Shown here: positions 1-10,723 of the stretch, piece after piece | How positions within the stretch are numbered: the stretch's first letter is position 1 | Layout: every line of letters begins with the position of its first letter | NCBI RefSeq assembly: GCF_010015445.1 | Contig: NC_053112.1 | Location: 38,806,281-38,870,280, forward strand | Source of the DNA: Perca fluviatilis | Taxonomy: Eukaryota > Chordata > Actinopteri > Perciformes > Percidae | Length of the DNA: 64,000 nucleotides | Direction: 5' to 3' | Program-made: the position numbers and the translations under genes | The notes under the pieces: generated by a model | What the model was told of the DNA's origin: nothing | Seen by the model: the letters and a program-made list of their open reading frames with translations, nothing else | Database searches by the model: none

Positions 1-49
1 GAGACATCTCACTTCTGTTCCATCTTTGTTGGGATTCGCACATGCGCAG

Positions 50-276
50 TACCTAGGTCAGCACTACTAGCCAGTCAGAAGCAGAGTATGAGGGCGTGCC
101 CTGACAGTTCCTAGGTAAGGACTACTAGCCAGTCAGAAGCAGAGTATGAGGGCGTGCCCTGACAGTACCTTGGTAAGGACTACTAGCCAGTCAGAAGCAG
201 AGTATGAGGGCGTGCCCTGACAGTACCTAGGTAAGGACTACTAGCCAGTCAGAAGCAGAGTATGAGGGCGTGCCAC
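50..276. repeat. 58-bp tandem repeat inside the TTAA element
   Basis: About four copies of a 58-bp unit containing GGACTACTAGCCAGTCAGAA and AGCAGAGTATGAGGGCGTGC. The same unit occurs about 1.5 times at 30840-30917 and about three times (opposite strand) at 42215-42390, so the array is a variable internal part of the transposon family. Confidence 0.9.
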
Positions 277-297
277 GTTAGCAGCTAGCATTATAAC

Positions 298-970
298 CAT
301 TGACATATATATATTGGACCAATAGATCCCGTTGCTCTGGCAGAGACCAGTGAAGGCTATTAGAAACACTTTTCCGGTGATCTCTTGCTTTACTGCGCAG
401 CCTCCAACTGACGGAGACAACGTAAATGTGACGTGAGCAACGTGTCTGAAAGTTGTAAGTCTTCTGGTAGCTGTGCCAAGAGAAATCTCAATCATTCCCA
501 ATCTTACAGAGACGGAGAGCGTAGGTATATGTAAGGAGATAACATAAGCACAGGCTAATTATTGCTAACTAACATGCTAGTTAACATTAGCAATTAAACC
601 TAAACAGGTAAGTCGAAACTGCCTTGCGAGCTTCTCCTGTACTATACGGTAATTCCTCTACTGTGCGACAGTAAGTCACGTTCTGCGACGACACAATCGT
701 TAGCATATTTTTACAAAAAGCTCTGCCTACGGAGCCATAACGTGAGGTACAAGGTAATGGAGCCTTTTATACTTTTGGTTCGTGTTTTTTCGAACTAAAC
801 AATGGACAAATAGAGTCTTTAAACGCTTCAGATGTAAAGTTATTCGCAGTCAAGTGACGTAAAAAAAAAAAAGGCGGGGAATGCTAACAGGAGGTGATAC
901 CTTTGTAGCAACAAAATGGCGCCATCGGAGGTTCGAGTTCTGAAGCGAAGCTTACCCCCTTGGTTATAAC
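298..970. mobile_element. Repeat inserted into the TTAA element, flanked by TTATAAC
   Basis: The host element is interrupted right after GCATTATAAC (to 297) and resumes after TTATAAC (964-970). The 42 kb copy carries the uninterrupted site (GCATTATAACGTGTG on its reverse strand), so 298-970 is a clean insertion with a 6-7 bp target duplication. The body starts CATTGACATATATATATTGG and ends in ACCCCCTTGG. It has only weak terminal similarity (CCA...TGG) and no long open frame. The superfamily is not determined. Confidence 0.8.
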
Positions 971-1185
971 GTGTGTTACAAAGTGACCCACGTTTGTCTC
1001 TGAAGTAAAGGCTGGACTACAATAGAGCTGTTTGGAGCAGTTTGTGAACAGTGTTTTCTGTTGGAGATGGTAAGTGCCTTTGGGGGGGACTTTTTCACTT
1101 TGTAAACCTATGCACAAAAAAGATAGCCTGTATAACACAATAAAGGAAAGGGGAAAAGCCAAAAAGCATAATATGAGCACTTTAA

Positions 1186-2539
1186 CTGAAAGAGTGATGG
1201 AGCAGGGACCCCACCTGAAAAAAATGAAGTTGCATATTAAACTGGGCCTAACGTGTAGGGCGGCCTAAAGCCTTTATATACACCTTTTTTTGCATAGAAT
1301 ACTAAGCTATTAAAATAGCCTTATAATTGTTGGCATGATTTTATAAATCATGTTTTAATGTTAAACATACATGTGGCACAGTGACTAGGATGAACGGGAT
1401 CTGTGTATGGCCTTAGTGACCACCTTACCTATAGGCCAGAAAGCCTATTCTCAGTGGGGATTTATATTTGCTATTAATATGTTGGATTCATGTTAGGACT
1501 TGACCAGGGGTCATTCCTGTTATGCAGCAGCATTTCTGTCCGCATGAATTACATCCTCATATATATTTTTTTAAATGTCAAAAATGTATAACAACTGGAT
1601 TGAGGTCTTCTTGATCACAAAACATAGGATGTTTGAGCTGTAGGGAAGCTACAGCCCTCAGTAACTCATCCACTGATCTACTAAATATTATTCACTATAG
1701 GTATTATAAACTGTACACTCAGCAGAGGATGTATTACCACGAAACCATGCAACACACCCAAACTATATGCATCACATGAGTAGGCCAATCAATAGCTCAT
1801 CATAGGAGGGCTATCAGCACGTGATACATTTGATGTCATTACATCAGTTCCTGCTTAAATTCTTTTAGTAATGATCCATCAGCCACAGAAAAATATTTCA
1901 TGAATTTAAAAAAAAACTTGACATCCTTCCCTGTAACTTTTTGTTGAGTTATTTAACAATTCATAGAGTAATATATAGATTCTGAGAAAGGATTTCAATA
2001 AATCTGGAATAGTATTATGTAATTTATTCATGACTTCATTTAGTTTCTATGGTTAAATTGTTTGATTAGCGTTTTGCCACTTAAACTTTGTAATTCAAAA
2101 TATCTAACAGGGTTAATGTGCCTCAGTGTTATGGTGTTTTCTTATACAGCCAGCTCATGAAAAGTTTGTTCTGTAATCAGTTCATAAATATATGCAATTG
2201 TGCAAAACAATTTGTATCCTTTAGTTAGTTAGACTACTATAAAAAATCTTCATCCTATCTACATCACTGCCCTATTTCCTGGCCTGACCACTGGTGGTGA
2301 TGTGTTATGATGCCCATTATTTAATTCGTATTGTAATTAACAATTGCCTAAAAGGGCCTCTGTTTGCATCTTTGTATATCGCTATCTTTATGCTACATTA
2401 TAGGTTTTTATTTGTTTGTAAAAACAAACAAACAAAAAAAGTCAGACCCCTGTAAGGAACATTGTAATAAGGAAATTAGCTAGTTATTTTGCTAACTAGC
2501 TAGCTAGTTGAACCATTTAAAACAATGGCAAACTGATTG
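1186..2539. other. AT-rich upstream flank, nothing recognised
   Basis: AT-rich sequence with short A and T runs, a small CAAA run near 2425-2440 and GCTAGCTAGC-type repeats near 2478-2510. No open frame, RNA gene or recognisable mobile element was found. Confidence 0.5.
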
Positions 2540-3105
2540 TTTTGGTGTAACCTATGAAAACAACACCGGTCGTAGGTGGGACCAGGCCGGTCCTCTCCGG
2601 GTTACACTCCGGATTCCACTCCGAGTTTTACAGGTGTCCATCAGCGGGCTCCTCACAGCCTCTAGCTGGTTTTTACTCAACTCCTGTCCTGATATCACTC
2701 CGCTGGCATGGTGGAGAAGCGGACCTGATTATTGTGATGGTGGCAGGCGGCAGCCAGTGACTACAGACTTCCGCCACTGCTTCCCATATCCGCGTTTTGT
2801 GCCGTCTGGGCTACTCTCGTTGCCTCACAACCGGACTACCGAGGGCGCTTGTGCTATTTCCCGTACCTCAACAACATCTTCACCGGGATTTCTTTCAAAC
2901 CAAAACCATATGAGATGCAAGTTCACTGGGAAACTCCGGAGCCCGTTCGGTTCAGGCAGCAAAACTTTTTCTCAAAGGACGACACCGTAAAACGGCGAGT
3001 GGACTGTTGCTGCTGCTGCTGCCACTGCTGCCCCTCAGTGGGACGGTTTGTGTATATATGACCGTAGAGTTCATGCTAACGTTCACGGTATTGTTTATTT
3101 TTCAG
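2540..3105 (+). promoter_or_regulatory. CpG-rich promoter-proximal region of maml3
   Basis: Base composition shifts at about 2560 from AT-rich to GC- and CpG-rich and stays so to the end of exon 1, which fits a CpG-island promoter. There is no obvious TATA box close to the leader. A short CTG-type triplet run sits at 3006-3030. Open frames of 68-160 codons cross here, but they match nothing I recognise and have no supporting splice structure, so I treat them as by-products of GC-rich sequence. Confidence 0.45.
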
Positions 3106-3508
3106 CGGGGTAGTTGTTAGCAGCGTGGCAGCGGCTTTATTGTTTAATTCAGTTTGGGGCTTGCTCGGTCTTACTCTAGGCTGGGTGTTATTTGTGTTTT
3201 CGGGAGCGGTTTGTTTGGAAACAGTGCCGAGGAGGGAAGAAGAAACGTTCACTTGCGACCCCTTAACCGTACGACTACTAGGCTCGAAGCCCTTTAAACC
3301 TCCCCGGTTGTTGCTCGCTTCCGCGGCTGTTTTCGTTCGTACATTCCGTCCGCTGTCCGGCTGCTTGGGACCCTTCGCCGGAGAGGACAGAGAGGGAGAG
3401 GACACTAGGTGGTGGAGGTGGAGGTGGCCGGGGGAGGAGGTGGCGGTGGTGGCGGTGAGCTTGACGGGGAGAAAAGTTCTTCCAAAATAGCAGCCACTCG
3501 GCCTAGTG
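3106..3508 (+). promoter_or_regulatory. maml3: Probable 5' leader of maml3 with G-rich tract
   Basis: This stretch is GC- and CpG-rich and has no ATG between 3076 and the start codon at 3509, as expected of a long untranslated leader. A (GGN)n-type tract at about 3408-3457 reads GGTGGTGGAGGTGGAGGTGG and continues G-rich on the sense strand; it could form a G-quadruplex in DNA or RNA. A pyrimidine tract ending TTTTTCAG at 3105 resembles a splice acceptor, so 3106 might begin an exon joined to a non-coding upstream exon. That is inference. The transcription start cannot be read from the sequence. Confidence 0.55.
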
Positions 3509-3880
3509 ATGGGGGACTTCGCCTCCCCCGCTGCCGGACCCAACGGCAGTATCTGCATCAACAACAGCATGAACCCGGCCGCCGGGAGCGTGGTGGCCGC
3601 CGGGGCGGTGGGCATACCTAAGCACAGCACGGTCGTGGAGAGGCTGAGGCAGCGGATAGAGGGCTGCCGGAGACACCACGTAAACTGCGAGAACAGGTAC
3701 CAGCAAGCGCACGCCGAGCAGCTGGAGATAGAGCGGAGGGAGACGGTCAGCCTGTACCAGCGGAGTCTGGAGCAGAGGGCCAAGAAGTCGTCCGGCGGCA
3801 GCAGCAAGCAGCCGCAGAGCAAGCAACCGGACCCGGACTCTGCCTCCTCCACGGAACAGAGGAATAACACGCTAATAGCG
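3509..3880 (+). CDS. maml3: Mastermind-like 3, first coding exon (partial gene)
   Basis: Encodes the N-terminus of a Notch co-activator. In the nucleus, Mastermind-like proteins bind the Notch intracellular domain plus CSL/RBPJ through an N-terminal helix and recruit p300 through later acidic regions. The 124 residues begin MGDFASPAAGPNGSICINNS. The MamL-1 helix spans about residues 37-94, with PKHSTVVERLRQRIEGCRRH and then VNCENRYQQA, followed by a basic AKKS stretch and a Ser/Gln/Pro linker ending in RNNTLIA. MAML3 fits better than MAML1 or MAML2 because of the MGDF start, the GSICIN motif and the near-identical KHSTVVERLRQRIEGCRRHH block. The start at 3509 is chosen over the GTG at 3506; an in-frame TAG lies at 3488-3490. 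The exon ends in phase 0 at GCG followed by GTAAGG. The remaining exons, with the p300-binding and C-terminal activation regions, are outside the window. Confidence 0.93.
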
Positions 3881-3883
3881 GTA

Positions 3884-6799
3884 AGGACGCGCCAAGACTA
3901 CCCCGAGACACCCCTTCACTCACACATAAACACAGCACACACTTCACTCTCTCTTTCATTTCCCCTCCATCTCTCTGTCCCCCAAACTCTTGGACCCCCA
4001 CCAAGCAAGCTGCTGTACCAACTACTAGGCTACTTGTTCACCACTGTGAAAACTTGTTGAAAACACCCTCACTGAGCTCTGGCAATTGCTTCGGAAACAC
4101 ACACTTCACCTTTTCAGACCAGAGTGCCAACTAGCGCTTTTGTTTACAAAAGAAATCCAGCCCCTCGTTGAAGAAAACAGGCTGCTAGGACTTGAATGCT
4201 GCATGATTCGGAAATTACAAGTCTGACAGTTGATATCTGATCTTTTGCAATATCGGTGCTGCTTTATGCTCAAAGAAAGCCTGAAGGTAGCCTACTGCTA
4301 ATTGTAAAGTTAAGATTTTCACCTCAGAAACTTCTAACTAACTTCTGGAGGATGGCTGCTTTTTTGTTGTTGCATGAAAACAACTTCTCCTTTCTTGTCC
4401 TTTGCTATTGGGTGAACATTTGTCTGCAACACAGTCAGCATTAAAGTTGCAACATTGCTTCCTTGCACTCAACAGTAGCAGTTTATGCTCCAGCCTGTTC
4501 TGTTACCTTTGACATACTCTCAAAATCAACAGCCCAGCCACCTCCTCACTAAAAGTACCCTGCCATTACACTTAGAAAATACTTCAGATGACTGCCACAT
4601 AGTTACTGAACATTTTCAAACTGAAAGGAACTTTTGGAGATTCATTCATAATTGACTATGGAGCTTCACTGTAATAATACATTGATCTTGTTCACACAGA
4701 GGCTCTACTTCTATCACAAAACTGCATGTCCTTGTAAAAAATAATGCAGTGATGGGTTAGTAATTATAAGTGCTGTACTGACTCCAATAGAGTTAATATA
4801 AACTCGCTGTAGATTTTATTGGAATGCTACAGTGATTTTCTGTTGGTAGGGGGCAGTGGTAACATATGGAGGATTGTTCAGTATCTTGTTTTTTGTTTGA
4901 AATTGCTGAGCACGTCTGCAGATCAGATCTTTTAAATGATCGCATTGTGTATTTACAAAGAAAATGTCCTGAAGTTTGGCTGTCTTTGCTTGCATGACAG
5001 AGACAGCCACCGGCAAACTGTGTAGTATCCCCCGTTCACACCACCACATCTCTTGTGGGCAAGCTCCAGTTTCCTTTAGAAAAAAAACCAAAGGATACAT
5101 GGCAGGAATGTCAACATTGTTGTCCCTTTTGTTGCTGCAATGAGCCCAGTTCCTCCTTCCTTTTGAAATGCTAAATCAGAATGTCTTTAATTTCGGAGAC
5201 AGCCTCAGTCGTTATTTAGGAGCCACGCAAGCCTGACCAGCTACAGCTTGAGAGCGCAGCAGTGATTTTAATAGTGCAGGACCTCCCAGTGGCCCTTGTG
5301 GACATTAAACCGAACCGCCCATTAGATGGCCGGCAACAAATGCTCCGAGAATGAAGGGATTACTGCTTAAAGACACAGTGGCGTGTTCCCCTCTGCTCTG
5401 TCCCTCTCATCCTCTCTCCCAGTCACTAATGGTGGCACCTCAAATGCATATACACAGCATTAAATAGCTAAATTACAGAGAGCTTGGTGTTAGTGCCCTT
5501 ACATTGTAAATTCTTGGCATTGTTTAGGCATGCATTGTAAGGAGATGAAAGGAAATGAGAGAAAAAGTCTGCAATCCCTCTCCCGTTTTTCCTCTGAGGA
5601 GCAGAGCTGCAGCTAGATGGCTGTCTGTAGTCATTACAGAAGCAGGCAGGCATTCTAGGAAAGCCAAGTACGCTGTTAATGTTACTACACATCACATACA
5701 CATGCACCCCACAATCTGTAGGGGTTATGTTACAGACTGTTTTTGGTAGTATTCTGTGTTGAGAAGATGTGTTTGAAGGCAGTTTCCCCTACGCCTAAAA
5801 GAAGAGTACAGTGGCAAATATTCTCATATCTTGATGTAGTTGTATACTACATGAAGACTTCATAATATTAGGCTGATGTGACACCAATTGACTCTTTTTG
5901 ACTGCGAAGTGTGTATGCTGTTGTACTGGTTGGTTTGCCGTGCCAATGTGGTAATTGTCCGTTTTGAAGAATGTCAGGAATGTACAAAAAGGAAATCGAT
6001 GAGAATCGGTGTGTTTTTAAAGGAGATAAAAGCAGCAAGACAGTGTTTGACAAATTGGTTATTCAGCTATGGCCGATTATTCCATGGTCCACACCATTTG
6101 AAGTGTGATATTCTTGAGCATTTGGTATTGTCATATGCATCCCAGTACACTGCGCTCTGGTCTAATGGTTCTCAGACACACCCACATCGTTGCAGGGGCA
6201 AGCCTATAATTATGGAAAGCGTGTGTTTGTGTTTATAGGCTAACTATTATTGAGAAAGGGAAAGAAGACACTGGGAGCTTGTTCTGTCTTTCCCACCATT
6301 TCCTTGAGATCATTCAAGGAGTGTAGTAGTGAACTACAAAACATTCAAAGCATTAGCTACTGATAAAGGGTACCTGGGCTGTGATATTTCCAGTATTTTC
6401 ACATACAGCCAGAGGGAGGTCGGACACAGACATGGCTGATATTCACTTTCACAAAATGGACTCTTCCCAAACGTGTAATTTTTTGATAATGAGAGGGTTG
6501 CTTGCGAAACAACAGGCCACCTCAACGCTTTCTGCCAGCAACCATGTATCACATTGCACTAACACTGAGATAGTCAATGATTCATTTACGAATTAAGAAC
6601 GTCTGCACTCTTGACACTGTGTATACTCTGGGTTGTTGCTCACCAAATGCCAAGTTATGGTAATGGGGAAAGACGAGCGATATGGTGGTTAAGAACCAAA
6701 CAGACGGTGTCCAACTTACAGGCACATTGTAAAAGCCGATAATTATAGTTCCTTTGGGGATATTGACGGCGTGCTGTTGGCTCTCTGTCCATTGCTCGG

Positions 6800-6800
<1 letters not shown>
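3884..6800. other. First part of intron 1, mostly unique sequence
   Basis: Ordinary intron with few repeats. An ATTAAA polyadenylation-type hexamer lies at 4440-4445, 380 nt after an in-frame stop reached by read-through of the donor. The stretch 5215-5380 is balanced in composition and repeat-free and could be conserved. No coding exon seen. Confidence 0.45.

Positions 6801-6869
<69 letters not shown>
6801..6869. repeat. (AC)n microsatellite
   Basis: About 34 uninterrupted AC units. The Cys-Val open frames on the reverse strand here are translations of this run. Confidence 0.97.
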
Positions 6870-6871
<2 letters not shown>

Positions 6872-7065
6872 CATACTTATAAAGTGGTCTTCAACAGTGG
6901 CTTCTACATCAACACAAGATTCACACTCACCTAACTGATTAACCTTACTAATTTAATAATTTACCACAGATTTATGAACTACTCATTAAGCCTACAACAA
7001 AACTGACTCTGTGAGAGGTTATGAATCTGAAATATCCATGTCATAAAAGGTACGTATAACACCTT

Positions 7066-7556
7066 TTAAAGGGACAGTTTACCCAATAGTGCTCATTAAC
7101 AATCTAGATTGTTTTGGTGCGAGTTGCCCAATGTTGGAGATATCGGCCGTAGAGATGTCTGCCTTTACTCAAATATAATGGAACTAGATGACAGGCAGCT
7201 TGTGGTGCTCACAGTGCCAAAAGATGCATTTGAAAAAGCCAACAGCGTTGTCTCTTTCCAGAAATCGTGACCTAACTCAAGAGAAGCCACAGACCTGGCT
7301 GTGAGCAGTTTCATGTAGAAATAATTTTCTTTCTACAGAATTACACCCGCCAACCGTATCTTTTGCTTTTTGGCGCTTTGAGCACCACATGCCGAGTGCA
7401 ATCTAGTTCCATTATATCCGAGAGAAGGCAGACATCTCTACGGCTGATATCTCGGACACTGGGCAACTCGCACCAAAACTATCTAGATTGATAAATAGCA
7501 CTACAGGGAAGAGGAAAAATGTGTATTTTTGATTTTGGCGTAAACTGTCTCTTTAA
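7066..7556. mobile_element. TTAA-ended foldback MITE
   Basis: Ends TTAAAGGGACAGTTTAC and GTAAACTGTCTCTTTAA are inverted copies of each other. Longer inverted arms (about 7066-7200 and 7395-7556) share blocks such as GCGAGTTGCCCA / TGGGCAACTCGC and GAGATGTCTGCC / GGCAGACATCTC. It has no coding capacity. It lies only 8 bp from the target duplication of the next element. Confidence 0.85.
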
Positions 7557-7572
7557 GAACCAACTATACAGC

Positions 7573-8264
7573 CAGTGTTGTGCCTGAACGCGTTAATTGA
7601 ACGATAGTTCATGAACTCGTTCATATTTTGGGTGAACGTGAACTGAACGTACTGTATTACTGCCTGATGAACGTTACTGTGAACTCGTTCATTCTGGTGT
7701 CTGTGAACGGCACGCTCTCTCAGTTTAACTTCGTTCAACAGGGTGCCAGATTTCTATAGAGCCTTCCAGACGAAAACCCGGCTAAAACACACCGTAAACG
7801 GGCCTTAATATGTAGCGGAAAAAACACCCAATCTGGCAACTCCGCCGCATGCGTCGTCAAAACAAAAAGCAGCGTGGAGGCGACGAAGCAGCAAGGAGGT
7901 GTCGTATGATCATTTAAACAAGTTTTATGACGAGGTCGGTGAGGATGGGAAAAATCTGACATTTCTGTGCAAACTGCCCGCCGGCTTTCAAAAAGAAAAT
8001 CCGCACTTCAGTCCCATCCACAGCAAACCTGAAACGGCACGCTGAACTGATTGGATATGAAGATGAAATCTGACGCATAGTTTCAGTGTTAAAACTGATA
8101 AAAAGAATTGCCGTCTGTGGTTCTATATGGGCTGTGGCAATAATTTTGAAAAATAATAGCTCGGAGCAGCATATGGGGAAAAAAAAGAACTATGAACTAG
8201 TTCATTTTTGGAAATGTGAACTTAGTTCAAAATTTTGAAGTATGTAGTAACTTTCCCAACACTG
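7573..8264. mobile_element. hAT transposon remnant with degraded BED zinc finger
   Basis: Terminal CAGTGTTG and CAACACTG are flanked by a perfect 8-bp duplication, TATACAGC (7565-7572 and 8265-8272), the hallmark of hAT elements. Near 7915-8090 a broken frame reads STANLKRHAEL just after a cysteine-containing stretch, matching the BED-type zinc finger at the N-terminus of hAT transposases. Frameshifts and stops show it is dead. GAACG/CGTTC and GTTCATGAAC motifs repeat near both ends. Confidence 0.88.
7915..8085 (+). pseudogene. hAT transposase N-terminal fragment (BED finger), broken
   Basis: Frames starting near 7919 give FYDEVGEDGKNLTFLC, and after a shift STANLKRHAELIGYEDEI. This is the usual order for a BED-finger transposase start. 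It is frameshifted between the cysteine and histidine halves and followed by stops, so it is not a functional gene. Confidence 0.65.
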
Positions 8265-9762
8265 TATACAGCGGGGCAGACATGCATGTGCACATGTCTG
8301 TGTAAACGGCCGTGTTTACTCTTGTGCAGTCAGCGCGTAAAGGCTGCACGGGCATAAACTTTGCGCTGCACAGTATGCATGTATGCTCTTGTGTACAAGG
8401 GCAGATAGTTTGTCAGCTCGCGTTGAGTGGGTTTCCTGTAAGTTTCTGATATTGTCGGAGATTGTTGATATAGAAGACAACACGAAGCAAGAGAGCACAA
8501 CACTTGGAAGTTCACATGCTACAATACATTGTATTTATAAATTAGCATCGACACAGTCCTGCCTTTTTTTTTTAAATGTGAATGCGCTATGGTGTTAAAT
8601 GCAAAGCCAATATTTGTGCACTGATAGGTTTGTTGGGCCAGCTTTTGAGTAGGGGACATCAGCTCATCCTTCCCTTAAAGGTTAAATGGTTTTCTGTCTG
8701 CAGTGCAACAGCTCAGCATGAGTTTTAATCGGGACTCTCATAGTTGATGGTCCAATCTCCGATGGACTGGACCCCTCAGTCATTAGAACACCAAAAACAA
8801 CCAGAGAAATCATTCTTCAATAATTTTGTAGTACTGTCAGTCTGTGATGACCGTTCCATTAAGCTAGGTTTATGCTCACTGTAGTGTCGGCGCGGGAGCC
8901 GAAGCCAAAAACAAGTCCATCGCGTATTTTGCGTAAAGCGCGAAGGCTCCACAAGTTGCTTACCAATTTTTGTAACTAGGCACACGCGGGGCTTTTCCGA
9001 TGCGACCGCCACAAATACTGATAAAAGCAAGTCACTTAAATTAAGAAGTAAATTAATTCATTAATTTTTACTCTTAATATGTCTCAGGATTTTTGGAAAG
9101 ACGGCCAATTAGTTTTTTGAAATGCTTCAAAAACATTTGAGAAAATATTTTGCCAGCCAAAGCAAGTTGTTCACAGGATACTTAACCTTTGTTTCTTTAT
9201 AATACATTTGTTGTTCCGAATATTTGACGCCTTTCTTTACAGGGATTGAATAAAGAATAGGGATAGACCGATTATCGGCTCGTTTTTTTTTTTGCCGGTT
9301 TGCAGATTATCTGTCTCGTCGTTTTGTTTCCCTGATAACCGATAAAGTTAATGAATTAGAAAGTGTTTGGCTGGGCTCCAGCTCTGTGTCTGTCCCTCTG
9401 CTTCGGTTTCACTCACCACTGAGTCTGACTTCATCCCCCCCCTACACAACACTATCTGAGTCTCTGTTACTGGGTATTATGTTGAAAGTTTCGCTTAAAG
9501 CATCTGAACAAAGTTTTTTGTGGGATTTTTGTAACAATCAAAAATCTTAATTTTGACTTAAAGCTACATTGTGTAATTTTTTTTAGCTGATTCTTAGCAA
9601 AAGCCCCTTTTGTTCTTTCACAAATATGTGCTCATTCATGTGTAATTACTTCCACCAACTAATCAAAGTATTCTCGTAAGCGTAGAATCTGACATTCAGA
9701 ATCATTCAGAATACATACGAGCGACTCGCTCGAATGACGGCAGCCATGTAGCGCCTCCATCT

Positions 9763-10092
9763 TTAAAGGGACACGCCACCGTTTGTTGAAATAGGGCTTA
9801 TCACGGTCTCCCCTAGAAGTAGATAGGTGGGCCAACAAATCCTTTATGCATGCATTGTTTTACTCCGGTGCAACACCGGCAGCGCCGCCGCTAGTTAACT
9901 TAGCGTAGTGAATGGAATCCTATGTTGCCGGTTAGCATGTTGAGTAAAAGTGAGCCAACAAAAGACAAAAAAAACAACCTCATTACTAATTAATTAATTG
10001 CACTGAGACAAAAAATGCGTTGGCCCACCTATCTACAGCCAGGGTAGACCGTGATAAGCCCTATTTCAACAAACGGTGCCGTATTCCTTTAA
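9763..10092. mobile_element. TTAA-ended foldback MITE, third nesting level
   Basis: Arms share GTTTGTTGAAATAGGGCTTA (about 9781-9800) and its inverse (about 10055-10075), plus AGATAGGTGGGCCAA and its inverse at about 10018-10034. Ends TTAAAGG and CCTTTAA. No coding capacity. Confidence 0.85.
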
Positions 10093-10264
10093 AATACATT
10101 AGCCAAAGAGGGACATACCTCCGCATTTCGCCCTCTTACACCTATTGGCAATGTGACAATCCCAGGGGGAGATTACTCGCAAGGGAAGCGAAAAAGAGAA
10201 TTAAAACGACAACGCGACAGGCAAAGCAACAAGACCAAAGTTAATACTGGAGTGGCTAGAACAA

Positions 10265-10723
10265 TAGAGTTCGGATTGGGCCGCATTTTTCTGTCCGAGC
10301 CCGGCCAGCGTCCGACAGAGCAGTAACCGAACCCGGCCCGACCCCGACAAGCATTAAGATATTTCTGTCCGCGCCCGACCCGAGCCCAACACAGTTAAAA
10401 ATCTATTTTTTTTCTCATACTAATGACACATGTAAGTTTGTTTGTGTGGAAAGCTTTTATTAAGCAACTGTAGGAAGGCATTTGGAATTGTCAACAGATG
10501 AGGCATCAGCACACACGGGGCAACAAGCCCACGTTAACACAGGCGCGCACCTACATAATAAGCTGTTTTAAATTTAAAATGTTCAATGCCTTATCGCGCT
10601 GATGTGACCGAGCCCGACCCGAACCTGAACATCATTTCTAAATATCTGTCCGAACCCGGTCCGGCCCGGGTCGGTGGGTGCCGTCGGGTCCCGTCAGGCT
10701 CAGGGTCGGGTATCCATCCTCTA
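10265..10723. mobile_element. hAT-like MITE, third nesting level
   Basis: Termini TAGAG and CTCTA lie between near-identical 8-bp repeats TAGAACAA (10257-10264) and TAGAACAG (10724-10731). Both ends are rich in CCCGACCCG / CGGGTCGGG-type motifs that pair across the element. Confidence 0.75.

Larger units (their letters stand above)
1..1185. mobile_element. TTAA-ended non-autonomous element, left-truncated and interrupted
   Basis: The right end reads GCATAATATGAGCACTTTAA and ends at the TTAA of 1182-1185. The same end, reverse-complemented, starts the copy at 30629 and, on the opposite strand, ends the copy at 42609. The interior carries a 58-bp repeat, and the element is split by a second repeat at 298-970. 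The left end lies before the window. It has no coding capacity. The ends and TTAA target suggest a piggyBac-like MITE, which is inference. Confidence 0.8.

Noticed and set aside
2508..3061. Overlapping open frames of 68-160 codons upstream of maml3
   Set aside because: GC-rich promoter DNA opens frames by chance. The translations match no family I know and lack splice or start support.
3076..3870. 264-codon reverse-strand frame opposite exon 1
   Set aside because: Antisense shadow of the exon and its GC-rich leader; composition follows the real coding frame on the other strand.
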